A stretch of 48,779 bases of DNA from Methylotenera sp. (GTDB lineage Bacteria; Pseudomonadota; Gammaproteobacteria; Burkholderiales; Methylophilaceae). The notes under the pieces were generated by a model. The model was not told the DNA's origin and made no database searches. It was given only the letters and a program-made list of their open reading frames with translations. A program made the translations under genes and the position numbers. Shown in pieces: positions 34,550-44,115 of this stretch. The stretch's first letter is position 1, and each line of letters starts with the position of its first letter. The DNA lies in the NCBI GenBank assembly GCA_028688575.1, contig JAQTXW010000013.1:1-48779 (forward strand). The letters run 5' to 3'.

Positions 34550-35839
34550 CTAATTTAACATAGGACCCCAGGCAGGTTCACGTATATCTCCGCCAGACTG
34601 AGTTAACCGCTGCCTGACACGTCCATCAGCCGATACCGCTGCTAAAGCGCCACGACCACCAACCCTTGTTGCATATAGTAACACACGACCGTTAGGAGCG
34701 AAACTTGGAGATTCATCCTGCGCACCCTCACTTAAAATCTGCACTTGACCACTCGCCAGATCCTGCAGCGCCACCTTAAATTTACTGCCGTCAAAACGTA
34801 TCATCGCCAGCGACTTGCCATCAGGCGATACTCTAGGGCTTAAATTATTCACCCCCTCAAAAGTGACACGCTGCGCTTCGCCTCCTGATGCAGACACCTT
34901 GTAAATTTGTGGCCGCCCACCACGATCGGAAGTGAAATATATCCACTTACCATCTGGCGACCAGGTGGGTTCGGTGTCAATCGCGCTGCTTTTAGTCACT
35001 TGCTTAAGCCCTGAACCATTCGCATTAATCGTATAAAGTTGAGAGTTGGCCGAATGCGTCAGCACGATTGCCAATTTTGCACCATCTGGGGACCAGGCAG
35101 GGGCGCTATTATTCCCTTTAAAACTCGCCAAAGTTAAACGCTGCCCCGTCATTAGCGACTGCACAAAAATAATCGGTTTTTTCTTCTCAAATGATACATA
35201 GGCTATTTTGGTGCCGTCAGGCGACCATGCAGGTGAGATAATCGGCTCGTTTGAAGACACTACGGTTTGCGGATTAACCCCGTCCACATCGGCCACCTGC
35301 AATGCATAACGTTTACCAGATTTATTAATGTAGGCGATGCGGCTCGCAAAGATACCTGCCTCTCCTGTGAGTTTTTGATATATCACATCTGCAATTTTGT
35401 GTGCGGTTAGCCTGAACTGACTAGGCGTAATGCTGTACTCCATCCCCGCCAAATGACTTTGTTTCAGGACATCTGCTAACTGAAAGCTAACTTTTAAGCG
35501 ATTGCCTGGCAGAGCTTCAACCTTACCCACCACCAGTGCCTGCGCCTGCAAGGCGGTCCAATCGGCAAAGCCAACCTGAGAAAGACTGGTGGGTCGGCTG
35601 GCCACGCCACCTGTTTCTAATACACGAAATAAGCCACTACGGCGCAAATCTGCACTGATGATATTGGCTATATTTTCCTGCCCTTTAAAAGCTTCTTGGC
35701 TAAAGGGCACCACTGCAATGGGGATTTGCTGAGCGTTCCCACCGCTAATTTCAATCTCCAAAGCAGCATGTGCCAGTTGTGGCACCGCCAATGCCAGCCA
35801 AAGCACCAATAAACGTGTGAAATCTTTTATTTTTTTCAT
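34550..35839 (-). CDS. tolB: Tol-Pal system beta-propeller protein TolB
   Basis: A 429 aa periplasmic protein with signal peptide (MKKIKDFTRLLVLWLALAVPQLAHA). The N-terminal domain (~30-160) is followed by repeated propeller blades with PAWSPDGTKIAYVS, APAWSPDGAKLAIVL, EPTWSPDGKWIYFTSD and SPRVSPDGKSLAMI. TolB binds Pal and TolA. About 130 bp follows tolA without a gene. Confidence 0.96.
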   Translation of the reverse strand: MKKIKDFTRLLVLWLALAVPQLAHAALEIEISGGNAQQIPIAVVPFSQEAFKGQENIANIISADLRRSGLFRVLETGGVASRPTSLSQVGFADWTALQAQALVVGKVEALPGNRLKVSFQLADVLKQSHLAGMEYSITPSQFRLTAHKIADVIYQKLTGEAGIFASRIAYINKSGKRYALQVADVDGVNPQTVVSSNEPIISPAWSPDGTKIAYVSFEKKKPIIFVQSLMTGQRLTLASFKGNNSAPAWSPDGAKLAIVLTHSANSQLYTINANGSGLKQVTKSSAIDTEPTWSPDGKWIYFTSDRGGRPQIYKVSASGGEAQRVTFEGVNNLSPRVSPDGKSLAMIRFDGSKFKVALQDLASGQVQILSEGAQDESPSFAPNGRVLLYATRVGGRGALAAVSADGRVRQRLTQSGGDIREPAWGPMLN

Positions 35840-35971
35840 GTTGTCTAGTATGTAAGAAAATTAGCAAAAAAGTTCATTAATTTTTTATGAAACCATCACT
35901 TTTATGGATTCCATGCATCAGCCGACTTAACTCAGCACTACGTGCACTACTGGATTTGAGCCTGCATGCAC

Positions 35972-36757
35972 TTAATCACTATTAGGATAAAACGTAAGTT
36001 TTAAATTCCTGAACTGAGCGAACAGTGACTTATCTTCTGGCAGTGGCAACGGCGCAGACGCTCTAATCGCCCGATCAACCGCATCATCACAAGCTGTGTT
36101 CCCGCTGGACTTGGTAAGTTTTGGATTGCTGCTTAATTCACCCGTGGGCATAAGGCCAATCTCAAATTTCAATTCAGGGTTACCATCGCCACAGAGTGTT
36201 TTATTCACGTTGGCACGAATTTTAGTTTGTATTCTTGCTTTAAACTCATTCACTATACCATTGCTAGCCGCTAATTTAGCCGCATTATTTTTAGCGCCGT
36301 CTTCTGCTTTTTCATCCACCAATGCTTCTTGTTGCAGCTTTCTTAAGGCATCATCTGCCACTGGTTTTTTAGGGGATGCAACAGCATCCTGCATCAGTTC
36401 TTTTTGCAAAGCCGCTAATGCATCTTGATTTTTCGGGGGTGGTTTTGGTTTTTCTACTGGCTTTTTCTTAATCGCAATATCGACCGCTACTTTGGGCTCA
36501 GGTGCAGGCGTGGGTTCTGGCTTAATTTTTTCTTTTAAAGGCTCTGGCGCAACTACAGGCTCAGGAGGCTTTACCGACAAGGCCTTTTGCGCTTTTTCCA
36601 CAGGCAGACTATCCCACAGTTCAACTTCAGCAATGCTGATAGGATGCGTGGTTTTCCAGTTAAATGAAATCAGCAAGGCGCCCAACAGTAGCACGTGCAC
36701 TGCCACAGACAATGCTCCCGCTTTTAATGCTTCTGGATTTTCGTGCCGCCTTAGCAT
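35972..36757 (-). CDS. tolA: Cell envelope integrity protein TolA
   Basis: A 261 aa inner-membrane protein with one N-terminal TM (SVAVHVLLLGALLISFNW), a Pro/Lys/Glu-rich central region (~60-140), and a C-terminal domain with FKARIQTKIRANVNKTL and GNTACDDAVDRAIRAS. It is shorter than E. coli TolA (421 aa), mainly in the helical region. It links TolQR in the inner membrane to TolB-Pal. Confidence 0.92.
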   Translation of the reverse strand: MLRRHENPEALKAGALSVAVHVLLLGALLISFNWKTTHPISIAEVELWDSLPVEKAQKALSVKPPEPVVAPEPLKEKIKPEPTPAPEPKVAVDIAIKKKPVEKPKPPPKNQDALAALQKELMQDAVASPKKPVADDALRKLQQEALVDEKAEDGAKNNAAKLAASNGIVNEFKARIQTKIRANVNKTLCGDGNPELKFEIGLMPTGELSSNPKLTKSSGNTACDDAVDRAIRASAPLPLPEDKSLFAQFRNLKLTFYPNSD

Positions 36758-36801
36758 GGATTGCTTTAATCTTAATATCTCTAGGTGTATTGACTAAAAG
36801 T

Positions 36802-37203
36802 TTACTGAGAAGGTTTGAGTAACAAACCCACTTTATCCACTTGATTACGTTTCAGGAGATCCATTAACCCAATGACTTCGTCATATTTTACGTTTTTGTC
36901 GGCAGCAATCACCACAGAGCGCTCAGGCGACTCTGCAAGCAAGGCGCGCACATCTAGTAACAGTTCGTCACGTTGCAGGTTTTTTGAATCCAGCTCAACC
37001 GTGCCATTGGTTTTGACCGTTAACACAACAGGCGGCAACTGTGGCTGCTTTAACACACCCTGCCCTGCGCTGGGTAACTCTACAACGCCAGGATTAGTCA
37101 TAGGTGCTGTCACCATAAAGATCACCAACAGCACCAAAGTCACATCAATGTAGGGCACTACATTAATTTGATTCATCATACGGCGTTTCCGCGTTCTGCT
37201 CAT
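36802..37203 (-). CDS. tolR: Tol-Pal system protein TolR
   Basis: A 133 aa ExbD/TolR family protein. One TM near 15-35 (VPYIDVTLVLLVIFMVTAPM, with the conserved Asp in the proton channel) and a periplasmic domain ending in VDKVGLLLKPSQ. It follows tolQ after a palindromic 154-bp insertion. Confidence 0.94.
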   Translation of the reverse strand: MSRTRKRRMMNQINVVPYIDVTLVLLVIFMVTAPMTNPGVVELPSAGQGVLKQPQLPPVVLTVKTNGTVELDSKNLQRDELLLDVRALLAESPERSVVIAADKNVKYDEVIGLMDLLKRNQVDKVGLLLKPSQ

Positions 37204-37233
37204 CTATACAGCGCTCCCGAATATGCGGTTTTT

Positions 37234-37361
37234 CCGAAAATGTTTACAAGAGATGAAGCGCAAGGCGCAATCTGCACAGAAGCCGCAGACGGTAAAGATA
37301 GCACGGCAAGGCTTTGAGCAAGGATTGCAACAGCGCGATTCGCTCTTGTAAGCATTTTCAG
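37234..37361. repeat. Palindromic element between tolQ and tolR
   Basis: Imperfect terminal inverted repeats flank ~90 bp: TGTTTACAAGAG (37241-37252) and CTCTTGTAAGCA (37343-37354), one mismatch, with similarity running a few bases further to each side. The right arm contains the TGA stop of tolQ (37358-37360). No gene lies inside. The shape is that of a small MITE-like or REP-type intergenic element. Confidence 0.6.
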
Positions 37362-38032
37362 CTCTTTCTTTGCAAAATATTAGTAAACTCTTCGATAAAG
37401 CTCTCATAACGCACAGAGAGCCTATCAACAGAGCTTGCAAAGCGGTTATAGGCAATCACAGCGGGAATGGCGGCGAATAAACCAATCGCAGTCGCGACCA
37501 GCGCTTCTGCAATACCGGGTGCTACTTGACTTAATGTTGCCTGCGCCACATTGGACAAGCCTCTAAATGCGTTCATGATCCCCCAGACCGTGCCGAACAA
37601 GCCGATGTAAGGGCTGACAGATCCAACAGATGCCAAAAACGGTAAATGTGCATCTAAATCATCCATTTCACGGTTGTAAGCAGCACGCATTGCGCGGCGC
37701 GCGCCCTCCATCACATCAGACACATCCATACGCGTTTGCTGTTTATGGCGCGCATACTCTTTAAACCCTGCCTCAAAAATACTGGCAATCCCCTGCGGCT
37801 TTCGTCGAGCAGCAGCAATGCCTTCATATAGCTTGTTGAGGTCGCCCCCCATCCAGAACTTATTCTCAAAATCATCAGCATCAGTTTCAGCACGCTTGAT
37901 GGTTGCCACTTTGATAAAGATATACCACCATGAAAACAGTGAAACGATGATTAAAATGAGCATCACCATCTGCACAGGCAGGCTAGCACCAGCAATTAAG
38001 GTAAATATCGACATATCACTGTTTACGTTCAT
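37358..38032 (-). CDS. tolQ: Tol-Pal system protein TolQ
   Basis: A 224 aa ExbB/TolQ/MotA-type protein with three TM segments (~15-40, ~130-155, ~165-190), containing SVGSVSPYIGLFGTVWGIMNAF and APGIAEALVATAIGLFAAIPAVIAYN. It ends with NILQRKS, a few residues before the E. coli protein would, inside the palindromic element. Its ATG overlaps the ybgC stop by 4 bp, indicating translational coupling. Confidence 0.95.
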   Translation of the reverse strand: MNVNSDMSIFTLIAGASLPVQMVMLILIIVSLFSWWYIFIKVATIKRAETDADDFENKFWMGGDLNKLYEGIAAARRKPQGIASIFEAGFKEYARHKQQTRMDVSDVMEGARRAMRAAYNREMDDLDAHLPFLASVGSVSPYIGLFGTVWGIMNAFRGLSNVAQATLSQVAPGIAEALVATAIGLFAAIPAVIAYNRFASSVDRLSVRYESFIEEFTNILQRKS

Positions 38033-38454
38033 AACTTCTCCACTTGTTTTGCCAACATCGCTTGTTTGATTTGTTCGGGGATGCCTATAGGTTTAAATGT
38101 ATCTGCATGCACAAAGGCTACCTTCACATGCGCGTCGATTAAAGACTTAGTACTGGATGTAATTTTTTGTGCGATTTCAATGCTGCTTTTGCCAATTTTT
38201 GTAATATCGCAATGCACGGCCAGTAAATCATTAAAATATGCGGGGCTTTTAAACACGACCGACAGGCTGTGCACGACAATCAAGACCCCTAACTTATCTT
38301 TAAGTTCAGGTTGTTCAAACCCCAGGGCGCGTAACCACTCAGTCCGTGCGCGCTCCATAAAATTCAGGTAATTCGAGTGATAGACCACCCCGCCAGCATC
38401 CGTATCTTCATAGTAAACACGCACAGGCCAAGTAAATTTAATCTGCTTGTTCAT
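38029..38454 (-). CDS. ybgC: Tol-Pal-associated acyl-CoA thioesterase YbgC
   Basis: A 141 aa hot-dog fold thioesterase. It has FTWPVRVYYEDTDAGGVVYHSNYLNFMERARTEWLRALG with the catalytic Asp in DTDAGG and His in VYHSNY. It heads the tol-pal operon, 4-bp overlap with tolQ. ~235 bp upstream (to ruvB) shows no supportable gene. Confidence 0.94.
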   Translation of the reverse strand: MNKQIKFTWPVRVYYEDTDAGGVVYHSNYLNFMERARTEWLRALGFEQPELKDKLGVLIVVHSLSVVFKSPAYFNDLLAVHCDITKIGKSSIEIAQKITSSTKSLIDAHVKVAFVHADTFKPIGIPEQIKQAMLAKQVEKL

Positions 38455-38688
38455 GCGTAAATTCTAACACAGCAATCTCCTCGCATCCGTAACGAGCTGC
38501 GGAAAGTGAGCAGTCACCACATGCAGCCAAACATCCATGATAGCGCCAGTGAATCCAGATTTTCTATAGGGCTTATAGCCTGCAGCATTGAAAGCGTCAA
38601 TCCATCTAACCCTTCGCAGTTGATTGCTAATCGCGTTGATACACAATGAACGCTTCCAGATTGCACAGTAAACAATGCGCATCAACCG

Positions 38689-39735
38689 CTAGATTAATGC
38701 ATCCGAGAACAAAGCCCCTGTTGCCAGAGTGTTGGGCACAGGCAAGCCAAAATGCTGATACGACTGCTGCGTAGCAATTCGACCACGCGGGGTGCGCATT
38801 AAAAAGCCTTGCTGAATCAGATAAGGCTCCAGCACATCTTCAATAGTGTCACGCTCTTCACCGATGGCAGCAGCTAAGTTGTCCAAGCCCACTGGGCCGC
38901 CGCCAAACCTCTCTAAAACCGCCAGCAATAATTTTCTATCCATCACATCAAAGCCTAATTTATCCACATCCAGCATCATCAATGCGGCATCGGCAATCTC
39001 TGCGCTGACTTTTCCATCTGCTTTTACCTGAGCGTAGTCGCGTACACGGCGCAACAGACGGTTGGCAATGCGCGGTGTGCCGCGTGAGCGTTTGGCAATT
39101 TCCATTGCGCCAGACTCGCTCATTTCAACCTCCAATAAATCTGCCGAGCGCTGCACGATACGACTCAGTTCTTCTGAAGTATAAAACTCCAGCCGTGAAA
39201 CAATGCCAAAGCGATCACGCAGCGGATTGGTCAACATACCGGCACGCGTGGTAGCGCCTACTAAAGTGAAAGGCGGTAAATCAAGGCGTACGCTACGTGC
39301 GGCTGGACCTTCACCTATCATAATATCCAAGCGATAATCCTCCATTGCTGGATATAGAATCTCTTCCACCACGGGAGATAGTCGATGAATTTCATCGATA
39401 AACAACACGTCATTCGGCTCAAGGTTAGTGAGCAAAGCGGCTAAATCCCCCGCACGCTCCAACACAGGGCCTGAGGTTTGACGCATATTCACCCCCATTT
39501 CTTTGGCGATAATGTGTGCGAGCGTGGTTTTACCTAGCCCTGGCGGGCCAAATAACAACACATGATCAAGTGCTTCGCTACGGCCACGTGCGGCATTGAT
39601 AAATATTTCCAATTGCGAACGGGCTTTTTCCTGCCCGATATATTCATCCAGCACTTTGGGGCGCAGTGCGCGCTCCAGCGCATCCTCCTGCGGACTCACA
39701 TTATCTGCGGCAATTAATCGATCTGTTTCTATCAT
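38689..39735 (-). CDS. ruvB: Holliday junction branch migration helicase RuvB
   Basis: A 348 aa AAA+ motor. It has [22 protein letters not shown], Walker [16 protein letters not shown], sensor/Walker [35 protein letters not shown] and the C-terminal winged helix [12 protein letters not shown]. It overlaps the AI-2E family gene by 4 bp. Confidence 0.97.
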   Translation of the reverse strand: MIETDRLIAADNVSPQEDALERALRPKVLDEYIGQEKARSQLEIFINAARGRSEALDHVLLFGPPGLGKTTLAHIIAKEMGVNMRQTSGPVLERAGDLAALLTNLEPNDVLFIDEIHRLSPVVEEILYPAMEDYRLDIMIGEGPAARSVRLDLPPFTLVGATTRAGMLTNPLRDRFGIVSRLEFYTSEELSRIVQRSADLLEVEMSESGAMEIAKRSRGTPRIANRLLRRVRDYAQVKADGKVSAEIADAALMMLDVDKLGFDVMDRKLLLAVLERFGGGPVGLDNLAAAIGEERDTIEDVLEPYLIQQGFLMRTPRGRIATQQSYQHFGLPVPNTLATGALFSDALI

Positions 39736-40787
39736 ACAACTTCATCTGCCTTTTTATTTTGCAACGCCGCCCAATGGGTAATCAGCGTGACACCTACCGC
39801 TAATAAGGTAGGCCCTAGAAAAATCCCTATAAATCCAAACGCAAGCAAACCACCCAGCACACCCAGCACCACCAGTAGCAAAGGTAGGCGTGAAGAGTGG
39901 CTTATCAGCAGGGGTTTAATAATATTATCTACGCTACTAATGACCAGTAAACCGTAAATTGCAATAAATACAGCCCAGCCATGCTGGCCATGATTAAACA
40001 GCCAGAAAGCTGCACCACCCCAAATCAGTGGCGGGCCGACAGGCACAACCGACAGAAAGAATGTCGCCAGCGCTAGTAATAAAGGCATGGGAACACCTGC
40101 AATCAAAAACCCTAATAAAGCCACGGAGGCTTGCGCAACTGCTGTGCCAAAAATACCCAGCATGACACCTTTGGCTGTATTACAGGATAAGCGCAACATT
40201 TCTTCACCAAAACTGCCACCTAACCTGTGTGCCATCGCCACGACGCTTTGCGCCAACCATCGACCGTCACGGTAAAAAAAGAAGGCCACAAATACCACCA
40301 GTAATAATTGTAAAAAACCACCCGCCACTACCTGCACTGCATCCAGCAGGAAACTGCGTATCGGGTCGGCATATTGCCCGAGCAGTCTTACTAATTCACC
40401 TTGATTGATCGCGATATGCTGCCATGTGTCAGCTAATTGCCCCCCGATAATTGGAAAATTACTGATCCACGCTGGCGCATTTGGCTGCAAATTCTTTAAC
40501 ACCACTTGCAGCTCATCAAACAACAGGGTGGCTGAACTGGCAAAGCTGGCGGCAAGATAAGCCATAGGTAATATCAATGAAAATAGCAGGAATAGCGTCA
40601 TGCTAACCGCTGCTAACACATCACGTCTGCCTAGTTTTATCCAAATCTGGTGGTAAAGCGGCCAGGTAAACACACAAATCACTGCGGCAAAAAGCACCGC
40701 TGCCATAAATGGATACAACACGAATACGCAGCCAATAATCAGCAGTGTAATTAAAGCGATGCGCGCAATTTTATTGGTATTGATCAT
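39732..40787 (-). CDS. AI-2E family transporter (UPF0118/PerM-like)
   Basis: A 351 aa inner-membrane protein with about eight membrane segments. It starts with [24 protein letters not shown] and contains [18 protein letters not shown] and the C-terminal [20 protein letters not shown] typical of AI-2E/PerM proteins. It overlaps ruvB by 4 bp. Substrate is unknown; the family name comes from AI-2 export in one member. Confidence 0.9.
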   Translation of the reverse strand: MINTNKIARIALITLLIIGCVFVLYPFMAAVLFAAVICVFTWPLYHQIWIKLGRRDVLAAVSMTLFLLFSLILPMAYLAASFASSATLLFDELQVVLKNLQPNAPAWISNFPIIGGQLADTWQHIAINQGELVRLLGQYADPIRSFLLDAVQVVAGGFLQLLLVVFVAFFFYRDGRWLAQSVVAMAHRLGGSFGEEMLRLSCNTAKGVMLGIFGTAVAQASVALLGFLIAGVPMPLLLALATFFLSVVPVGPPLIWGGAAFWLFNHGQHGWAVFIAIYGLLVISSVDNIIKPLLISHSSRLPLLLVVLGVLGGLLAFGFIGIFLGPTLLAVGVTLITHWAALQNKKADEVV

Positions 40788-41062
40788 GTCGGGCTAACTG
40801 TTGAACAAGTATGCATTATTACGCATGATACTGTTTTACAGGATAATTTATAAGGGTGCATTTGAAGCACTACAAAAAATACTTTCCATGAGAAAGCCTA
40901 AGCCTCATACTCACACCTGCATTCCAGCTGCAAATCCCGTCATGTTTTAACTCAGATTTTCCATTATTAGGACTTGAGATGACAACGTAGCACAATTTGA
41001 TGAATTTTTTGTGCATGTTGACATGCGAGTAGATGTGAAGTCGCCTGATGGAAAATCTGGAT
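40788..41062. repeat. Intergenic region with a 12-bp inverted repeat element
   Basis: Perfect arms CAGATTTTCCAT (40953-40964) and ATGGAAAATCTG (41048-41059) bound a ~107-bp element with an inner GCACAA/TTGTGC hairpin. The right arm ends four bases before the ruvA stop. A related sequence occurs at 46569-46624. The rest of the gap holds no gene I can support. Confidence 0.65.
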
Positions 41063-41644
41063 TTAAGCCTTAGACAAAGACTTCAGCGACTGCTTGATAC
41101 CATCACTGACCGTAACATCCACTGGCAACTGCTTAACCGCAGCTAACGCCTCGCGTTCACTATAGCCCAGCGCCAATAATGCATTCAACACATCACCACT
41201 GGCAGATTTAGGCTGATTAGCATTCACCATGACGACACCATCGAGCGTAAATTTATCTTTCAACTCCAGCAATAAACGCTCTGCAGTTTTCTTGCCTATC
41301 CCTGGCACCCGAGTCAACATCGCCGTTTCCTGCAAGGCAACAGCATGCGCCAGATCATCGATAGACAGGCCGCTTAAAATAGAAAGCGCCGATTTAGCAC
41401 CGATGCCATTTACTTTTAAAAGCTGCCTAAAAGTGGTGCGCTCCTGGTTGCTGCCAAATCCATACAATAGCTGCGCATCCTCACGCACCACAAAATGCGT
41501 CAGCATCACGACTTTTTCACCCACTGCGGGCAGGTTATAGAAAGTACTCATCGGCACTTCACACTCGTAGCCAACTCCATTGCAATCTATCAGCACTAAA
41601 GGCGGGGTCTTTTCTAATAAAACCCCATGCAAGCGACCAATCAT
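41063..41644 (-). CDS. ruvA: Holliday junction branch migration complex subunit RuvA
   Basis: A 193 aa tetrameric junction binder: [43 protein letters not shown], HhH motifs [16 protein letters not shown] and [19 protein letters not shown], and a C-terminal domain III ([16 protein letters not shown]). It overlaps the prenyltransferase stop by 4 bp. Confidence 0.96.
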   Translation of the reverse strand: MIGRLHGVLLEKTPPLVLIDCNGVGYECEVPMSTFYNLPAVGEKVVMLTHFVVREDAQLLYGFGSNQERTTFRQLLKVNGIGAKSALSILSGLSIDDLAHAVALQETAMLTRVPGIGKKTAERLLLELKDKFTLDGVVMVNANQPKSASGDVLNALLALGYSEREALAAVKQLPVDVTVSDGIKQSLKSLSKA

Positions 41645-42591
41645 GATTTATTCCAAAACAAGATAATGCTTAACAATAACGCATGGCCAAGCATGCTAGC
41701 AAGCGTCAATTGAATAGGTAGCAATAATTTTGCGGGAACTGCCGCAAACTGCTTTAGATGCCTGAAAGCCCACAAGGAAAATAACAGTGGTAGCGTAGAT
41801 ACAATTGCCAGCTCAGGCATGGCGCCAACCCACACCATCAGCACTATCCACAGCAGAGCAAGCAAGGTGAAAACCAGATAACCCCAAGCGGCTATCTCCA
41901 AAGGCAATCGAACCACAAGATTACGTTTACCAGCCTGTGCATCAGCCTTGCGATCAGGAAACTGATTGATATAGAGCAAATTAGTGACCAGCAATGCGTA
42001 AGCCATGCCCATGACAACAGGCTGCAACGAAAAGGCATGGCGCTGTACATAGTCAGCCCCTATGACTACACCTAAAAACCCCGTCAACACGCATAACTCG
42101 CCCAATCCGCGTGCATTAAGTCGCGGCTCTACTGCAGAGTACGACCAGCCGACCAACACGCCAATGCCCCCTATCCATAGCAGGCCAGAACCGACCTGCC
42201 AAGATAACCATATCCCGCCCAGCACAGCGGCTCCCAGCAAAGCATAGCCTAAACAAGCGGTCTGCCTTAGGGCAAGCACGCCATTCTGGATAAAACGGCT
42301 GCCGCCAGTGAACGAGTATAAACGCTCGACATTGACAGCATCGGTGCCATTAAGCGCATCAAAATAATCATTCAGCACATTGACCGCTGCATGCACCAAT
42401 AACGCCAGGACAATAGTCACCAATGCAAAGAATGGCTGAATTTTAACCCCTGAAAAAGTCGCGCCAACCAACCCTATCAGACATGCCGCAAACGTTGCCA
42501 GCAAAAATGCTGGTCGGGTTGCCGCCAGGTAAAGTACGAACGAGTTTGCATAAGCACCCAAAGCAGGCTCTATTCGAGATGTTTTAACCAT
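41641..42591 (-). CDS. UbiA-family prenyltransferase
   Basis: A 316 aa integral membrane protein. Start at 42591 ([21 protein letters not shown]) gives an 8-bp overlap with the upstream gene; a longer frame adds 48 unconserved residues. First Asp-rich motif [14 protein letters not shown] and second motif [13 protein letters not shown] are in place, with multiple TMs. MenA, UbiA and relatives share this fold, so the acceptor is unknown. It sits between ruvC's side gene and ruvA, coupled to ruvA. Confidence 0.85.
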   Translation of the reverse strand: MVKTSRIEPALGAYANSFVLYLAATRPAFLLATFAACLIGLVGATFSGVKIQPFFALVTIVLALLVHAAVNVLNDYFDALNGTDAVNVERLYSFTGGSRFIQNGVLALRQTACLGYALLGAAVLGGIWLSWQVGSGLLWIGGIGVLVGWSYSAVEPRLNARGLGELCVLTGFLGVVIGADYVQRHAFSLQPVVMGMAYALLVTNLLYINQFPDRKADAQAGKRNLVVRLPLEIAAWGYLVFTLLALLWIVLMVWVGAMPELAIVSTLPLLFSLWAFRHLKQFAAVPAKLLLPIQLTLASMLGHALLLSIILFWNKS

Positions 42592-43288
42592 TTGGGTAAA
42601 GTTTCTCAACAGTTTTAAAATTAAGTGCAGCATCACAATGCAAGCGGTGTTCCTGATAGTCAGATTGATATTGCTCCAACACCTCCTGCCACAGCGCATG
42701 CGCCTTTTCATCTGCTGTGCTGGTTTCACCCACATGTATCCATTGATTCAGAACATAGATGCGTTCACTTTGCAGATTGGGTAATTTCTGCCTTAAACAA
42801 GCCTCTGCATTAGCAGAAAGTCGTAGCAATCGATAATTAAACTGCGGGTTTGATGCATCAACCCAGCTTAACACCATCTCCTGCACCGCTAAATACTGCT
42901 GAATGGGGTCACGCTCCTGAAGGGGTAATGAATAAACCCTGCTTTGCCAAGCGTTCGCCGCCACAGATGCGGACTGCATGGAAGTATAAAAGAAAAGTAT
43001 TAGACTAACTGTCAAAATCAGCGCGCTTGGCAGCAGCGCCAGCAACAAACAACGTGAAATAGTAGCTTTACGACACCAAACGCTAAAGCAAGTAAAAATA
43101 CCACATACTAAGGGGATCAAAACACTAGGCGCGCCGTAAAAAACAATCACTACGCTCCAATAAGCGCCAGCAGCCCACGGGTCAACAGGCTGACTCAATA
43201 AATAAAGGACACAAGCCAGCGACAAGATTGGCACGCCTGCGATAAATACTAACCACCAAGCAGAATGGGGGCATTTTTGACTATTCAC
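42584..43288 (-). CDS. Hypothetical membrane protein
   Basis: A 234 aa protein with three to four predicted membrane segments in the first ~110 residues (WLVFIAGVPILSLACVLYLL, SVVIVFYGAPSVLIPLVCGI, LLALLPSALILTVSLILFFY) and a soluble, Gln/Glu/Arg-rich C-terminal half. I do not recognise the family. It lies 13 bp after ruvC and overlaps the prenyltransferase start by 8 bp, so it is in the same unit. Confidence 0.75.
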   Translation of the reverse strand: MNSQKCPHSAWWLVFIAGVPILSLACVLYLLSQPVDPWAAGAYWSVVIVFYGAPSVLIPLVCGIFTCFSVWCRKATISRCLLLALLPSALILTVSLILFFYTSMQSASVAANAWQSRVYSLPLQERDPIQQYLAVQEMVLSWVDASNPQFNYRLLRLSANAEACLRQKLPNLQSERIYVLNQWIHVGETSTADEKAHALWQEVLEQYQSDYQEHRLHCDAALNFKTVEKLYPNG

Positions 43289-43301
43289 GCAAACCCTCCA
43301 A

Positions 43302-43862
43302 CTATCCTATTAAACGCCCACCTTTTACTCTAAAGCCCGCGGTGGCTAACTTACCCAAGCCCTGACCACCGTGGGCATGGCACATTGCACAGGCAAGCGC
43401 ATCGGCTGAATCTGGGCTTGGCACGGCAGGCAAATTGAGCAGGCGCTTAACCATTTCCTGTACTTGCTCCTTTTGCGCATGACCATTCCCCACAACGGCC
43501 TGCTTGACCTGCAATGCAGTGTATTCAGCCACAATTAAATTGCGAATCACTGCCGCACTGATGGCTGCACCCCGCGCCTGACCCAATAACAGCGTAGATT
43601 GCGGGTTAACGTTCACAAACACTTTCTCAACCGCCACCTGCGTTGGCTGATAGGTATCAATCACCTCAAACAAGCCATCTAAAATTATTTTAAGCCGTGC
43701 AGGCAACGCTTCCCGCTCCAGCTCACCTTCTATCTGACTCTTTTTACCGCTCGCGGTCTTAATCGTACCACTTGCGATATAGATAATCTTTTCACCGACC
43801 TTTTCAATGACACCAAAACCCGTAAGCCTTAAACCTGGATCAATACCAAGTATCCTCGTCAT
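43302..43862 (-). CDS. ruvC: Holliday junction resolvase RuvC
   Basis: A 186 aa endonuclease. Start ATG 43862 ([16 protein letters not shown]) has SD GGAG upstream. Catalytic residues: Asp8 in GIDPG, Glu in [11 protein letters not shown] and the Asp pair in [15 protein letters not shown]. The TGA of an upstream RuvC-like short ORF overlaps this ATG (ATGA). Confidence 0.96.
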   Translation of the reverse strand: MTRILGIDPGLRLTGFGVIEKVGEKIIYIASGTIKTASGKKSQIEGELEREALPARLKIILDGLFEVIDTYQPTQVAVEKVFVNVNPQSTLLLGQARGAAISAAVIRNLIVAEYTALQVKQAVVGNGHAQKEQVQEMVKRLLNLPAVPSPDSADALACAMCHAHGGQGLGKLATAGFRVKGGRLIG

Positions 43863-43993
43863 TGATAAACTCTCCAACACTCTATTTTCTTTACGGGTTT
43901 CAGTGAAGGCTCATATGCAAAGCATGTGATACCTAAGCTAAAACCTTTTAGACGCAGGCCTAGGTCGATGCCAAGGATTCTAATGTTACTCAC
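43859..43993 (-). pseudogene. Short ORF repeating the RuvC N-terminus
   Basis: From a GTG at 43993 the frame reads VSNIRILGIDLGLRLKGF and continues 44 codons to a TGA that overlaps the ruvC ATG. RIL-GID-GLRL-GF matches the RuvC start closely, though many codons differ silently. After ~18 codons similarity ends. It could be a degenerate ruvC duplicate or a coupled leader peptide. Confidence 0.5.
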
Positions 43994-44113
43994 TATGCTG
44001 AAAATGAACCGCTTTAAGTCAGGCAACGCACGTATGAAAGACGTCGACGCAACATACATTGATATGTAAGGAGCATTTTTTGAGCAACAACGCACGACGT
44101 CGAGTAATACATT
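43994..44113. repeat. Palindrome-rich intergenic segment upstream of the RuvC-like ORF
   Basis: Between yebC and the RuvC-like ORF lies ~120 bp with repeated GACGTCG and ACGACGTCGAG motifs and TTTGAGCAA, similar in layout to the tolQ-tolR element. No gene is supported here. Confidence 0.35.
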
Positions 44114-44115
44114 TT

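Noticed and set aside
38549-38575. Possible further copy of the CAGATTTTCCAT repeat near ybgC
   Set aside because: Only about a dozen bases agree and the similarity does not extend beyond them, so chance cannot be excluded.
38464-38685. 73-codon frame between ybgC and ruvB
   Set aside because: No recognisable domain or convincing start; no sign of coding conservation. Left as intergenic sequence.
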